From: Viridibacillus sp050279675
GTDB lineage: Bacteria; Bacillota; Bacilli; Bacillales_A; Planococcaceae
Direction of reading: 5' to 3'
NCBI RefSeq assembly: GCF_050279675.1
Contig: NZ_JBNNUK010000001.1
Coordinates: 1 to 64,000, forward strand
Length of the DNA: 64,000 bases
Both the position numbers and the translations under genes were made by a program. Under the pieces are notes generated by a model. That model saw nothing but the letters and a program-made list of their open reading frames with translations. It was not told the DNA's origin and searched no databases. This document shows positions 25,417-35,060 of the stretch, piece after piece; the stretch's first letter is position 1; every line of letters begins with the position of its first letter.

Positions 25417-27083
25417 TGAACGCAGTAGAACAAGTGCAACATGCGATTAAAGAAGCGCTTCTTGCAGCAGTATCAAAAGCAGGTCTTTTAGAAGATACAT
25501 CAACATTGAATATACACTTAGAAACACCAAAGGATAAGACGAATGGCGACTATGCAACTAATATAGCTATGCAACTTACAAAATTAGCTAAAAAGCCTCC
25601 ACGTGCAATCGCTGAAGCTATTATTGAAAACCTTGATACTACAGGTACTGCTATTGAGAAAATCGACATCGCGGGTCCTGGTTTTATGAATATTGTGCTA
25701 CGCAAAGACTATTTAGCGGAAGTAATCACGACTGTTTTAGCGCAAGGCGCAGAATATGGACGTTCACAAGCTGGCGCTAATGAAAAAGTACAAGTTGAAT
25801 TTGTATCAGCTAACCCAACTGGTGACCTTCATTTAGGACATGCCCGAGGAGCATCTGTAGGGGATTCATTATGTAACGTTTTAGACTTTGCAGGATATGA
25901 TGTCTCACGTGAATACTACATCAATGATGCAGGTAATCAAATCAATAATTTAGCAGCATCTTTAGAAGCTCGCTACAAACAAGCGTTAGGCTTAGATGCT
26001 TCTATGCCTGAAGACGGTTATCATGGTCAAGATATTATCGATATCGCAGGTAAATTAGCTGCTGAGTTTGGTGATTCGATTCTAAGTAAATCAGATGAAG
26101 AGCGCTTTGAATTTTTCCGTGAACATGGCTTGAAATTAGAGCTTGGTAAATTACAAAAAGACTTAGCAAACTTCCGTGTAGACTTTGACGTTTGGTATTC
26201 TGAGACATCACTTTATAAATCAGGTAAAGTTGAAACGGCTCTAGAAAAACTTCGTGAGAATGGTCATGTATTTGAAGAAGAAGGCGCTACTTGGTTCCGC
26301 TCGACAACATTTGGGGACGATAAAGATCGTGTACTTATAAAAAATGATGGCTCTTACACATATTTAACACCAGATATTTCATACCATGAAGATAAAATTC
26401 AACGTGGCTTCACTAAACTTATCAACATTTGGGGAGCTGACCACCATGGCTATATCCCACGTATGAAAGCAGCAATCGAAGCACTTGGTTACGATCGTGA
26501 CACATTAGAAGTTGAAATCATTCAAATGGTGAACTTAATGAAAGACGGCGAAAAAGTGAAAATGAGTAAACGTACAGGTAACGCGGTTACTTTACGTGAA
26601 CTTGTTGAAGAAGTTGGCTTAGACGCAGTACGTTACAACTTTGCAATGCGTGCAGGTGATTCACATATGGACTTTGACCTTGACCTAGCTGTTAAGCAAT
26701 CAAATGAAAACCCTGTTTACTATGCACAATATGCACATGCGCGTATTTCTTCAATCTTGCGCCAAGCAAAAGAACAAGGCTTTGCAGCATCTGAAGAACA
26801 TTTAAATCTTCTTAATGCAGAGAAAGAAATTGATGTCTTGAAAAAAGTAGGGGACTTCCCACAAGTTGTTGCGGATGCTGCGAAGAATCGCACACCACAC
26901 CGTATTACTAACTACATTCAAGAACTAGCAGCAACTTTCCACAGCTTCTACAATGCTGAAAAAGTTTTAGATGCTGATAACAAAGATCGCTCAGCAGCAC
27001 GTTTATCTCTAATTACAGCAGTTCGCACAACAATTGCCAACGCACTAAAACTTATTGGCGTATCAGCACCTGAGAAAATGTAA
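25416..27083 (+). CDS. argS: Arginyl-tRNA synthetase
   Basis: Class I synthetase charging tRNA-Arg. The N-terminal Add1 domain occupies about residues 1-115, the HIGH motif appears as HLGHARGAS, and the KMSKS-type loop is KVKMSKRTGN, the form typical of Gram-positive ArgRS. An anticodon-binding DALR domain ends the protein. Length of 555 fits. No T-box is present, consistent with coupling to ywiB from the upstream promoter. Confidence 0.97.
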   Translation: MNAVEQVQHAIKEALLAAVSKAGLLEDTSTLNIHLETPKDKTNGDYATNIAMQLTKLAKKPPRAIAEAIIENLDTTGTAIEKIDIAGPGFMNIVLRKDYLAEVITTVLAQGAEYGRSQAGANEKVQVEFVSANPTGDLHLGHARGASVGDSLCNVLDFAGYDVSREYYINDAGNQINNLAASLEARYKQALGLDASMPEDGYHGQDIIDIAGKLAAEFGDSILSKSDEERFEFFREHGLKLELGKLQKDLANFRVDFDVWYSETSLYKSGKVETALEKLRENGHVFEEEGATWFRSTTFGDDKDRVLIKNDGSYTYLTPDISYHEDKIQRGFTKLINIWGADHHGYIPRMKAAIEALGYDRDTLEVEIIQMVNLMKDGEKVKMSKRTGNAVTLRELVEEVGLDAVRYNFAMRAGDSHMDFDLDLAVKQSNENPVYYAQYAHARISSILRQAKEQGFAASEEHLNLLNAEKEIDVLKKVGDFPQVVADAAKNRTPHRITNYIQELAATFHSFYNAEKVLDADNKDRSAARLSLITAVRTTIANALKLIGVSAPEKM

Positions 27084-27145
27084 TGACAGAAAAACCCTTT
27101 TAGCTACTGAGGTTGAATAAGCTTGTGAATCTAAGAGGTACTTAT

Positions 27146-27190
27146 AAAAAGACTATTTCGCACTGAATAAGTGTGGAATAGTCTTTTGGT
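27146..27190 (+). terminator. Intrinsic terminator after argS
   Basis: AAAAAGACTATT pairs with AATAGTCTTTT, with an inner CGCAC/GTGTG stem; T-rich tail. Confidence 0.85.
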
Positions 27191-27309
27191 TTTTATAAAG
27201 AACAAATGAAAGAAAAAAATTTGCGCTAGTTAAAGATAAAATAGCTAGACTTCATCGATTCATGTCACAATGTGTTATTACTAATAGTTCCACCAAGCCT
27301 AGTAACAAC

Positions 27310-27338
27310 TTGGACAAGTATTTAATTTTCTGTATAAT
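27310..27338 (+). promoter_or_regulatory. Sigma-A promoter of the cobalamin operon
   Basis: TTGGAC (27310-27315), 17-base spacer, TATAAT (27333-27338). It starts the transcript that carries the riboswitch about 30 bases later. Confidence 0.75.
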
Positions 27339-27374
27339 TGTACAGGATGTAATAAAAAATTGTATATTGTGAAA

Positions 27375-27541
27375 CATGTTGGTTCTTTACTTTGATTTAG
27401 TAAAGAGAAAAGGGAAGTCGGTGTAAATCCGATGCGGTCCCGCCACTGTATGTGTGAGCAAGTCGTAATTTGTCACTAAAGCATAGCGCTTTGGGAAGGC
27501 ACGGCAAGCTGTGATCACGAGCCAGGAGACCTACCAACATG
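27375..27541 (+). ncRNA. Cobalamin (B12) riboswitch
   Basis: P1 is a perfect 9-bp stem, CATGTTGGT (27375-27383) with ACCAACATG (27533-27541). Inside are the family's conserved blocks: AAAAGGGAAGTCGGTG, the CGGTCCCGCCACTGT core near 27433-27448, and the B12-box end AGCCAGGAGACC at 27520-27531. It should bind adenosylcobalamin or a related form and switch off the downstream salvage operon. Confidence 0.95.
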
Positions 27542-27630
27542 GAGACCACCAATTAGAACTACGCGGATAGAAATGGTGTCAGTAAAAGTGCATTTTAAGT
27601 ACTGCTATGTATATATTCACTGTCATCGTA

Positions 27631-27658
27631 TCTCTCGTCGTAAAACGAGAGTTTTTTT
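27631..27658 (+). terminator. Riboswitch expression-platform terminator
   Basis: CTCTCGT/ACGAGAG hairpin (27632-27638 with 27645-27651) and a run of eight Ts, placed between the riboswitch aptamer and btuF. Ligand-bound aptamer would favour this hairpin. Confidence 0.85.
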
Positions 27659-27680
27659 TATGAACAAGGAGGAAATGTAA

Positions 27681-28634
27681 ATGAAGAAAATATGGCAATT
27701 TTGTTTAGTGCTTGTTTTAGCACTAGGCGTGTTAGTAGGCTGTGGCCAAACGGATGATACTAAGAAAAAGGAAAATAGCGAGCCAGCAACAGAGCAACAG
27801 GTAGCAGGATATCCATTAACAGAGACTGATGCACTTGGCAATGATGTGAAATTTACAGAAGCACCAAAGAGCATTGTTACTTTAGTGCCAAGTAATACAG
27901 AAATTCTTTTCGCTTTAGGATTAGAAAAAGAAATTACTGCTGTATCGGATAATGATGATTATCCTGAAGCGGCAACGAAAAAAGAAAAAATCGGAGGGAT
28001 GGAATTTGACGCCGAGAAAATTATTAGCTTAAATCCAGAAGTTGTTTTTGCACACGAAACACTTTTAGGTACTTCTGAAGCAGGTCTCCAACAATTACGT
28101 GATGCTGGATTGAAAGTTTTTGTTGTCAAAAACGCTGAGAATTTTGATGAAACGTATACAACAATTGAACAAATAGGTCACATTACTGGTAAAGCGGATG
28201 AGGCTAAGAAGATTACGGATGATATGAAAGCAAAAGTAAAAGAAGTACAAGCTAAAGTAAAAGATGTAAAACAAAAATCTGCATTCGTCGAAACATCAGA
28301 TGAACCTAATATTTACACTGCAGGTAAAGATACATTTATGCAAGAAATGTTTGATTTAGCTAATATTAAAAACGTCACAGCAGATCAAACAGGTTGGTTC
28401 CAAATTGACCCTGAAGAAATTGTGAAACGTAATCCAGATACAATTATCGTGAAATACAATGTGAAAAATATTGTCGAGAAGGTGAAAAATCGCCAAGGAT
28501 TCGATAGTATCACAGCTGTTAAAAATGATGCAGTTGTTCAAGTTGATGCGAACTTAACAAGCCGTACAGGTCCTCGTCTTGCTGAAGGATTAGAGGTCAT
28601 TGCAAAAGCAGTATATCCAGAGGCTTTTGAGTGA
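27681..28634 (+). CDS. btuF: Cobalamin/cobinamide ABC transporter substrate-binding lipoprotein (BtuF type)
   Basis: Surface lipoprotein that captures corrinoids. A signal peptide ends in the lipobox LVGC with the lipidated Cys at residue 21, followed by a Lys/Glu/Gln-rich tether. The periplasmic-binding-protein class III fold starts at DALGNDVKFTEAPKSIVTLVP and ends near residue 315. The riboswitch directly upstream and cobamide-salvage genes downstream give the substrate. The last four bases overlap the btuC start (GTGA). Confidence 0.92.
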   Translation: MKKIWQFCLVLVLALGVLVGCGQTDDTKKKENSEPATEQQVAGYPLTETDALGNDVKFTEAPKSIVTLVPSNTEILFALGLEKEITAVSDNDDYPEAATKKEKIGGMEFDAEKIISLNPEVVFAHETLLGTSEAGLQQLRDAGLKVFVVKNAENFDETYTTIEQIGHITGKADEAKKITDDMKAKVKEVQAKVKDVKQKSAFVETSDEPNIYTAGKDTFMQEMFDLANIKNVTADQTGWFQIDPEEIVKRNPDTIIVKYNVKNIVEKVKNRQGFDSITAVKNDAVVQVDANLTSRTGPRLAEGLEVIAKAVYPEAFE

Positions 28635-29626
28635 GGAAAACCATTTTAGGGTACACCATAGCCTTTGTGATTTTAATTGTTAGCATTTGGCTAGGTGTAT
28701 CAATTGGTTCTGTAAAAGTTCCAATTAGTACGTTATGGAATACGGCAGCGGATCCAACAGCGACCAATATATTGTGGAAAATACGCATGCCGCGCGTTGT
28801 GCTTGCAGGGTTAGTAGGAGCCTCTTTGGCAATTGCGGGTGCTGCTTTCCAAGGGTTGCTGAAGAATCCTCTCGCCGATCCGTATACGTTAGGAGTGTCA
28901 TCCGGTGCCTCGGTAGGTGCTGTGGTGACGCTCTTTTTCGGCATTTCGACCCCTATTTTTGGTATATACACATTACCAGCCTTCAGCATGCTAGGGGCCT
29001 TATTGGCGATGATGGGTGTAATGGCTTTTGCACGATTAGTTGATCGAACTATGAAAATGGAAACGCTGATTTTAACAGGGATTATCGTTAGTTCATTTTT
29101 AGGTGCATTAATTTCATTGTTAATTGCCTTAACAGGTGATGAGTTACGGCAAATCATTGGGTGGCTTATGGGAAGTGTTTCAATGCGTGGATGGCCATAT
29201 GTCAAGATGGTGTGGCCTTTTGTACTCATTGGTTCATTTTTATTATGGTTAAACCGTCGTGAATTAAATGCGATGTTATTTGGAGAAGAACGTGCCAAGT
29301 ATCTTGGTGTTGACGTGAAGAAAAGTAAAATTCTGATATTAATAGGCGGATCTATGTTAACAGGTGCTGCAGTTGCAGTGTCTGGAACAATTGGCTTTGT
29401 TGGACTCGTTGTACCTCATATGACACGACTTTTATTTGGAGCAGATCACCGTCACTTGTTACCTTTATCGTTTTTAAATGGAGCATCATTATTAATTGTT
29501 TGTGATTTGTTTGCTCGTACGATTATTCCGCCAACAGAGTTACCAATTGGTGTCATTACTGCACTTATTGGGGCGCCAGTATTTTCATATATCTTTTTCC
29601 GACAAAGAAGAACGAAAGGTGCTTAA
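28631..29626 (+). CDS. btuC: Cobalamin ABC transporter permease (BtuC/FecCD family)
   Basis: 331 residues with about ten transmembrane helices in the FecCD pattern. Conserved family sequences include RMPRVVLAGLVGASLAIAGA near residue 55 and SGTIGFVGLVVPHMTRLLFG near residue 260, the latter in the coupling region. It starts at GTG inside the btuF stop (GTGA overlap), so translation is coupled. It forms the channel with the BtuD domain of the next gene. Confidence 0.93.
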   Translation: MRKTILGYTIAFVILIVSIWLGVSIGSVKVPISTLWNTAADPTATNILWKIRMPRVVLAGLVGASLAIAGAAFQGLLKNPLADPYTLGVSSGASVGAVVTLFFGISTPIFGIYTLPAFSMLGALLAMMGVMAFARLVDRTMKMETLILTGIIVSSFLGALISLLIALTGDELRQIIGWLMGSVSMRGWPYVKMVWPFVLIGSFLLWLNRRELNAMLFGEERAKYLGVDVKKSKILILIGGSMLTGAAVAVSGTIGFVGLVVPHMTRLLFGADHRHLLPLSFLNGASLLIVCDLFARTIIPPTELPIGVITALIGAPVFSYIFFRQRRTKGA

Positions 29627-29628
29627 GT

Positions 29629-31101
29629 ATGCTTACTGTAGAAAATATTACTGGAGGTTATGACGCCACCAGGCCAATAGTACAAGACGTTTCGTTTAGA
29701 GTGAAAAAGGGCGAAATTCTTGGAGTATTAGGACCAAATGGTAGTGGCAAATCCACATTGTTAAAAGTGATTAGTGGTATCTTGCCTTCCTCAACTGGTC
29801 AAGTACTCATTGAAGAACAAAATATTAAAATTTTCTCACCGAAGGAATTTGCGCGCAAAATGGCTGTATTACCTCAACTTCATGCCCATGCCTTTTCACA
29901 TACAGTACGTGAGACGGTAGCTTTAGGACGATATCCACATCAAAATAGTTGGTTTTCGACATGGTCAGAACAAGATGAAAATGCAGTGAAAAAAGCTATG
30001 AAGCAGACGGGTGTCGATAGCTATGAACATACAAACCTCGAATTTTTATCAGGTGGGGAGCAACAACGTACATTTGTAGCACAAGCACTTGCTCAGCAAG
30101 CTGATATCTTACTTTTAGATGAACCTACGAATCATTTAGATATTGCACATCAACGACAACTGCTAGATATGATTCGTCTAGAAGCAGTGCAAAATGGTTT
30201 AACAGTTATTACTGTTTTTCATGATATGAATTTAGCTTCACTCTATTGTGATCGGCTATTATTAATGGATAAGGGACATGTAAAAGCTATAGGGGAACCA
30301 CATGAAGTGTTGAAAGAAAAGCAAATTTTAGAAGTATATGATACGCGTGTTTCAAGTTATCCGCACCCAGAGTTGCCGAAGCCACAAGTAACACTAATGC
30401 CAACAGCTATGGATGAACGTGAATCCTATATAGTGACAAAAGAACAATTCAAAATAAGAGATGAATTTGTTGAGCTTCGTACGGAATATCCTTTAAAAAC
30501 CGTTTCCTCAGCTGTTCACAATGCTGGTTTTGGATGGTTCCAATCATTTGTTAATCGTGCAGTTGATTTGAGTTATATGTGTGCGGATGCACATGAAGAA
30601 TTAAAAAGTTATCTTGAACAACATAATTTTATGCCATCTAATACGGTGGCTATGATGACTGCAGTTGCAGCCAAGCATGTTGTTATTCGTGAATTTTCAA
30701 ACACAACAGGTAGTATTATTGTTGCAGTAACAGCTGGTGTTGGCAATGCGGTAGATGTTTCAAGGGCACATGAAAGAGTGAGTAAACCGTATATTGGAAC
30801 GATTAATACTTGGGTCATTATTAATGGCAAACTAACAGAAGAATCCTTTATGCAAGCAATGATAACGGCAACTGAAGCGAAAGTGAAAGCAATGCACCAA
30901 GAAGAAATCATGGATCCAATTTCCAATACAATTGCAACAGGTACATCAACAGATAGTCTATTAATTGCTGCGACTCAAAATGGGACGTTTATGGAATATG
31001 CCGGGCCTATCACAGATATTGGAAAGTTGATTGGTCACGGAGTTTATGAAACAACAGTTACGGCACTACAAGATTACAAACGTGCCAAGGGAAGGTTATA
31101 A
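29629..31101 (+). CDS. btuD-cbiZ: Fusion of cobalamin ABC transporter ATPase (BtuD) and adenosylcobinamide amidohydrolase (CbiZ)
   Basis: 490 residues. Residues ~1-245 are an ABC ATPase with Walker A GPNGSGKST, signature LSGGEQQR and Walker B DILLLDEPTNHLD. Residues ~280-490 form a CbiZ domain (AVHNAGFGWFQSFVNRAVD, TVAMMTAVAAKHVVIREF, ISNTIATGTSTDSLLIAA). CbiZ cleaves the aminopropanol side chain of pseudo- or other cobamides to adenosylcobyric acid, so that a new lower ligand can be attached. The fusion couples import to remodelling. CbiB in the next gene would re-add the aminopropanol phosphate arm. The start lies two bases after the btuC stop. Confidence 0.93.
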   Translation: MLTVENITGGYDATRPIVQDVSFRVKKGEILGVLGPNGSGKSTLLKVISGILPSSTGQVLIEEQNIKIFSPKEFARKMAVLPQLHAHAFSHTVRETVALGRYPHQNSWFSTWSEQDENAVKKAMKQTGVDSYEHTNLEFLSGGEQQRTFVAQALAQQADILLLDEPTNHLDIAHQRQLLDMIRLEAVQNGLTVITVFHDMNLASLYCDRLLLMDKGHVKAIGEPHEVLKEKQILEVYDTRVSSYPHPELPKPQVTLMPTAMDERESYIVTKEQFKIRDEFVELRTEYPLKTVSSAVHNAGFGWFQSFVNRAVDLSYMCADAHEELKSYLEQHNFMPSNTVAMMTAVAAKHVVIREFSNTTGSIIVAVTAGVGNAVDVSRAHERVSKPYIGTINTWVIINGKLTEESFMQAMITATEAKVKAMHQEEIMDPISNTIATGTSTDSLLIAATQNGTFMEYAGPITDIGKLIGHGVYETTVTALQDYKRAKGRL

Positions 31102-31102
31102 A

Positions 31103-32059
31103 ATGTTATCACATATAATCGCTTGTACGATTGGAATAGCCTTAGATTGGATAATAGGTGACCCACCCAAAATGCCACATCCTGTACGTTGGGTTGGCAC
31201 ATTAATTGCTAAACTAACAGAGCTTTTAAATAAAGGTAAGCATCGCAAAGTAAAAGGGCTTTTACTTGTCCTAATTGTCGTTGTTTTAACAACTGCAAGT
31301 ACATTTGCCGTCATTTACTTTGCATATTCTATCAATGTTATCCTAGGTATTTTTGTAGAATCTATATTAATAGCTATAGGTTTAGCAGGGAAAAGTCTAA
31401 AACAAGCAGCACTTGAAGTATATAATCCACTTGTATCAGGAGATTTGCAGCAAGCTCGAGTGAAGTTATCTTGGATTGTAGGACGTGATACAGATCATTT
31501 ATCAGTACCTGAAGTAACGCGAGGTGTTGTAGAAACCGTGTCTGAAAATACGAGTGATGGTGTAACAGCTCCACTCTTTTGGGCGTTTTTATTTGGCGGT
31601 GCTGGCCTATGGATGTATAAGGCAGTTAATACGCTTGATTCAATGGTCGCTTACAAAAATGAACGATTCGCAGATTTTGGATACGTAGCTGCACATGTGG
31701 ATGATGTACTAAATTATGTGCCAAGTAGAATGACAGGTTTATTGCTTATGATAGGTACAAAAAATGAAAGTGGAAAACCATTTGCATATCGCATGAAAGG
31801 ATGGCTACGTGATGCAAAAAAACATCCAAGTCCAAACAGTGGTTGGCTCGAAGCAGCCACAGCATATCAATTAGGCATTCAGCTGGGTGGTGTGAATAGC
31901 TATAGGGGTATTATCTCGAATCGTGCAAAAATGGGTGAGGTCCATTTTGAACTAGGGCCTCAGCATATTATACATTCTATTAAGCAGATGCAAATTGTAA
32001 CCATATTATTTTGGCTACTAATGGTCATTTTAGGAGGGATTTTCGTTGTCATTACCTAA
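31103..32059 (+). CDS. cbiB: Adenosylcobinamide-phosphate synthase CbiB
   Basis: Membrane enzyme that joins adenosylcobyric acid with (R)-1-amino-2-propanol phosphate. The 318-residue protein has the N-terminal signature LDWIIGDPPKMPHPVRWVG, several TM helices, the conserved block SENTSDGVTAPLFWAFLFGG, and RDAKKHPSPNSGWLEAATAYQL. ATG 31103 is chosen with AGGGAAGG upstream; it follows the btuD-cbiZ stop by one base. The 3' end overlaps cobD by 14 bases. Confidence 0.93.
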   Translation: MLSHIIACTIGIALDWIIGDPPKMPHPVRWVGTLIAKLTELLNKGKHRKVKGLLLVLIVVVLTTASTFAVIYFAYSINVILGIFVESILIAIGLAGKSLKQAALEVYNPLVSGDLQQARVKLSWIVGRDTDHLSVPEVTRGVVETVSENTSDGVTAPLFWAFLFGGAGLWMYKAVNTLDSMVAYKNERFADFGYVAAHVDDVLNYVPSRMTGLLLMIGTKNESGKPFAYRMKGWLRDAKKHPSPNSGWLEAATAYQLGIQLGGVNSYRGIISNRAKMGEVHFELGPQHIIHSIKQMQIVTILFWLLMVILGGIFVVIT

Positions 32060-33140
32060 TCACGGGGCAAATCCATATCGTTTATATACACAACTGGGCA
32101 TCCAACCACCAGGTGATATATTAGACTTTAGCGAAAATGTAAATCCAGCAGGTGCACCAGATTTTATCAAAAATGATTGGACCAATTATTTGCAATTATT
32201 GCCACGTTATCCGGATCCAGCAGGTGAGCCATTTCTATCTGCTGTCGCTAAATATCACGACATTTCTACAGAAAATATTGTATTAGGCAATGGTGCGGCG
32301 GAAATTTTCTCATTACTTGCGACATATTTCCGAGGAAATAATGCAATTATTTTACATCCGACTTTTTCTGAGTATGAAGCGACATTAAAAGAAAATGATG
32401 TAGAAATACAGCGTGTAGTTTGTCAAGATATCGTTAATTGGAAGTTACCATTAGACGAACTTCAACAAGCAATGCAAAATGCAGATGTCCTATATCTATG
32501 TACCCCTAATAATCCGACAGGTGTATTACCTTCGAAAGAAGAACTTCAACAGCTTATTGAATCTGCAAAAGAAACGAATTGTAGTATTGTTTTAGACGAA
32601 GCTTTTATAGATTTTGTTGATGAAAATGCATCATTTATACAATCAGTAAAAGAAAATCATCAGGTGATTATTGTACGTTCAATGACGAAAATGTACGCAA
32701 TTGCAGGTATAAGGCTCGGTTATATGGTAGCCGCACCTGAGGTAGCAAGTGCAATACGGAAGCTCGTACCCCATTGGCATATTAATGGTATAGCAGCAGT
32801 AATTGGAGCACGCTGTTTAAGTAAGGAAGAAGATGCTTTCCGTCAGAAGGCTTGTGATTATGCTGTTCAAATGCGTACGAGGTTTCAAGCATTTTTACGA
32901 CAAAATGATTGTCATGTTACGAACAGTGTCACTAATTATGTTAGCTTTCAATTGCCAGATACTGAACAGTCACAAAGTTTCTTTACCTATATGCTTGAGC
33001 AGGGCATAGTGCTTCGACATACAGAAAATTTCATTGGAATGGAAGGTAAATGGTTCAGAGTAGGTATGAAGGCAATCGAAGCAATGAATCGTTTAGAAGA
33101 GGAGATGATGCATTGGTTTCAAGCGAACTCGTCTTTATAA
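32046..33140 (+). CDS. cobD: L-threonine-O-3-phosphate decarboxylase CobD
   Basis: PLP-dependent class I/II aminotransferase-fold enzyme that supplies (R)-1-amino-2-propanol phosphate to CbiB. Motifs: GNGAAEIFSLLA near residue 82, CTPNNPTGVLPS, DEAFIDFVDE, and SMTKMYAIAGIRLGY with the PLP lysine. The histidinol-phosphate aminotransferase HisC is the nearest alternative, but the neighbours settle it. It starts with TTG 32046 behind AGGAGGG, inside the end of cbiB. Confidence 0.92.
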   Translation: MSLPNHGANPYRLYTQLGIQPPGDILDFSENVNPAGAPDFIKNDWTNYLQLLPRYPDPAGEPFLSAVAKYHDISTENIVLGNGAAEIFSLLATYFRGNNAIILHPTFSEYEATLKENDVEIQRVVCQDIVNWKLPLDELQQAMQNADVLYLCTPNNPTGVLPSKEELQQLIESAKETNCSIVLDEAFIDFVDENASFIQSVKENHQVIIVRSMTKMYAIAGIRLGYMVAAPEVASAIRKLVPHWHINGIAAVIGARCLSKEEDAFRQKACDYAVQMRTRFQAFLRQNDCHVTNSVTNYVSFQLPDTEQSQSFFTYMLEQGIVLRHTENFIGMEGKWFRVGMKAIEAMNRLEEEMMHWFQANSSL

Positions 33141-33685
33141 CAGGTGGAGTGCGAAGTGGAAAAAGTGCATTTGCAGAAAAGTACCTTGTAAATTTAGCAG
33201 CGACATCGCTTAATAAGCGACTTGTTTATGTTGCAACAGGTGTACCGTTTGATCAAGAAATGAAACAAAGAATCATCCGACATCAAAACGATCGAGCAGG
33301 GCAACAGTGGACGACCATTGAGCAACCAACTGACTTTTCTAAGCTCCTCTCTAAAATAAAAGAAGGTGACGCGATATTATGGGATTGCGTGACTACTTGG
33401 CTAACGAATGAATTTTATGATGGTTATGAAACTGGTGTGAGCTGTTTTCAAAAAGAAAACTGTATTGAACGGAAGTTTATAGCGATGCAAAATACGATTT
33501 ATGCATTACGGGAAAGAAATATACCGATTGTTGTCGTCTCCAACGAAGTGCTAGATGAGCCCCTTTCTACTAGTTATGAAGTGAAACTTTATCAACAATG
33601 GCTAGGTCGTATTCATCAATGGTTTGTAGCAGAAGCAACTACTGCAATCGAAATGGAATATGGACAGATGCATCAATGGAAATAA
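33113..33685 (+). CDS. cobU: Adenosylcobinamide kinase/guanylyltransferase CobU, N-terminal type
   Basis: 190 residues. P-loop GGVRSGKSAFAEKY and the RIIRHQNDRAG segment, which holds the histidine that is guanylylated in Salmonella CobU, are present. The usual C-terminal motif NEVGxGIVP followed by RxxRDxxGRxNQ is altered: the segment reads VSNEVLDEPLSTSYEVKLYQQWLGRIHQ. It starts with TTG 33113 behind AGAGGAG and overlaps the cobD end by 28 bases; an in-frame ATG at 33050 has no ribosome binding site. See the second CobU-like gene at 35012, which has the motif missing here. Confidence 0.85.
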   Translation: MVSSELVFITGGVRSGKSAFAEKYLVNLAATSLNKRLVYVATGVPFDQEMKQRIIRHQNDRAGQQWTTIEQPTDFSKLLSKIKEGDAILWDCVTTWLTNEFYDGYETGVSCFQKENCIERKFIAMQNTIYALRERNIPIVVVSNEVLDEPLSTSYEVKLYQQWLGRIHQWFVAEATTAIEMEYGQMHQWK

Positions 33686-33711
33686 TACAGATTTAGAAGG
33701 GGGTTATTCTT

Positions 33712-34488
33712 TTGCGTACGATTGTTCATAGTATTTTACTGGCTTTTCAATTTTTTACCGTCGTGCCAGTTCAAAAAGAATTACCACTTACAAAGCCGAC
33801 GATAACGGGGATGTTCTCGTTCCTACCTTGGTTAGGTGCATGTATGGGCGTTGTCATGGCTACTTTTTTTTATAGTTTGCAAAATTGGGCGGATATAAGC
33901 CCGTTATTAACAGCCTTTTTACTTGTTGTTGGATTCATCGTTTGTACGGGTGGATTGCATTTAGATGGCTGGGTTGATATGGGAGATGCTTTTTTTTCAT
34001 ATCGTGATACTGAGAAGCGACTAGAGATTTTAGATGATCCCCGTATTGGCGCATTTGGGGCGATGTCTTTATTGTTCTTAGTACTAACGAAGATTTTCTT
34101 TTTAGCTGAATTAATTGAAAAAGGCGAACTGTCGATTATTTGGATTGTCGCGGTACCATTTTTAGCACGGCTGGGAATGTCCTTATATTTTATCCAGACA
34201 AAATGTTCAAAGGAAAAAGGGCTAGCCTACTTTTTTAAAGAAAAACTATATGTACCACAATTTCTTGTAATGACATGTATTTCAATGCTTACTGGCTTGA
34301 TTCTTATAATTTGGTGGAGTGGGGATTTCATTTTACCTCTTATATTACTTGCGATTGTAGTTGTTGCATCAGGTCTGTATAAAATTTGGACTGTGCGTAA
34401 TTTCCAAGGTAGCTCAGGTGATTTACTTGGTGCTTTTATTGAAGGAATGGAGGCCATTTTATGGATTACGCTATTACTATTGAGTTAA
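33712..34488 (+). CDS. cobS: Adenosylcobinamide-GDP ribazoletransferase CobS
   Basis: Membrane enzyme that joins the GDP-activated corrinoid to alpha-ribazole(-phosphate). 258 residues with about six TM helices. The metal-binding signature GGLHLDGWVDMGDAFFSYRD near residues 82-100 is characteristic, followed by DDPRIGAFGAMSLL. It starts at TTG 33712 after GAAGGGGG. The 3' end overlaps cobC by 28 bases. Confidence 0.95.
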   Translation: MRTIVHSILLAFQFFTVVPVQKELPLTKPTITGMFSFLPWLGACMGVVMATFFYSLQNWADISPLLTAFLLVVGFIVCTGGLHLDGWVDMGDAFFSYRDTEKRLEILDDPRIGAFGAMSLLFLVLTKIFFLAELIEKGELSIIWIVAVPFLARLGMSLYFIQTKCSKEKGLAYFFKEKLYVPQFLVMTCISMLTGLILIIWWSGDFILPLILLAIVVVASGLYKIWTVRNFQGSSGDLLGAFIEGMEAILWITLLLLS

Positions 34489-35060
34489 TACGCCATGCTA
34501 AAACTAAAAGTAATGCTGAAAGGAAGTATCTTGGCTGGACTGATGAGTCGATTATTCCTAATCAAAGTTTGCCGATTATCGATGAGTTTGCAAACGTCGT
34601 TTTCGGAAGTGATTTAATACGTTGTAAGGAAACAGCTGCTTATTATTTTCCGAATGCTACTTACATGAATAATGAAGGATTTCGTGAAAGTCATTTTGGT
34701 GATTTTGAGTGCAAAACTTATGACCAGTTAAAAGATATACAAGCGTATCGTAATTGGATAGACAATCCATATGAAATAGCACCACCAAATGGCGAGACAT
34801 TACAGCAAGTCATGTTTCGCGTTACAGAAGCCGTTAAATCGTTGCCAAAAGATATGGTGAATTACAAGATAGTCGCTCATGGAGGTTCAATCAAAGCGTT
34901 GTTAATGCAATTCGCACCAGAAGAAAAAACCTTTTGGGAGTGGCAAGTTCCTCATAACGAAAGATATCTATTACACTGGTCAACGAAAAAAAAGTTCGAG
35001 GAGGGACAACGATGCACGTTTTTATCGGTGGAGCCTATAATGGTAAAAGGGACTATGTAA
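34461..35060 (+). CDS. cobC: Alpha-ribazole phosphatase CobC (histidine phosphatase family)
   Basis: The catalytic-histidine motif ELIRHAKTKSNAE lies near the start and the second conserved histidine is in VAHGGSIKALL. The intermediate FGDFECKTYDQL region is typical of the phosphoglycerate-mutase fold. 199 residues. In this context it dephosphorylates alpha-ribazole phosphate or cobalamin phosphate. It begins inside cobS behind GGAATGGAGG; its 3' end overlaps the next gene by 49 bases. Confidence 0.88.
   Translation: MDYAITIELIRHAKTKSNAERKYLGWTDESIIPNQSLPIIDEFANVVFGSDLIRCKETAAYYFPNATYMNNEGFRESHFGDFECKTYDQLKDIQAYRNWIDNPYEIAPPNGETLQQVMFRVTEAVKSLPKDMVNYKIVAHGGSIKALLMQFAPEEKTFWEWQVPHNERYLLHWSTKKKFEEGQRCTFLSVEPIMVKGTM

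Noticed and set aside
27084..27309. Search for a T-box or other aminoacyl-tRNA-related leader near argS
   Set aside because: No T-box sequence or specifier structure was seen; only the argS terminator.
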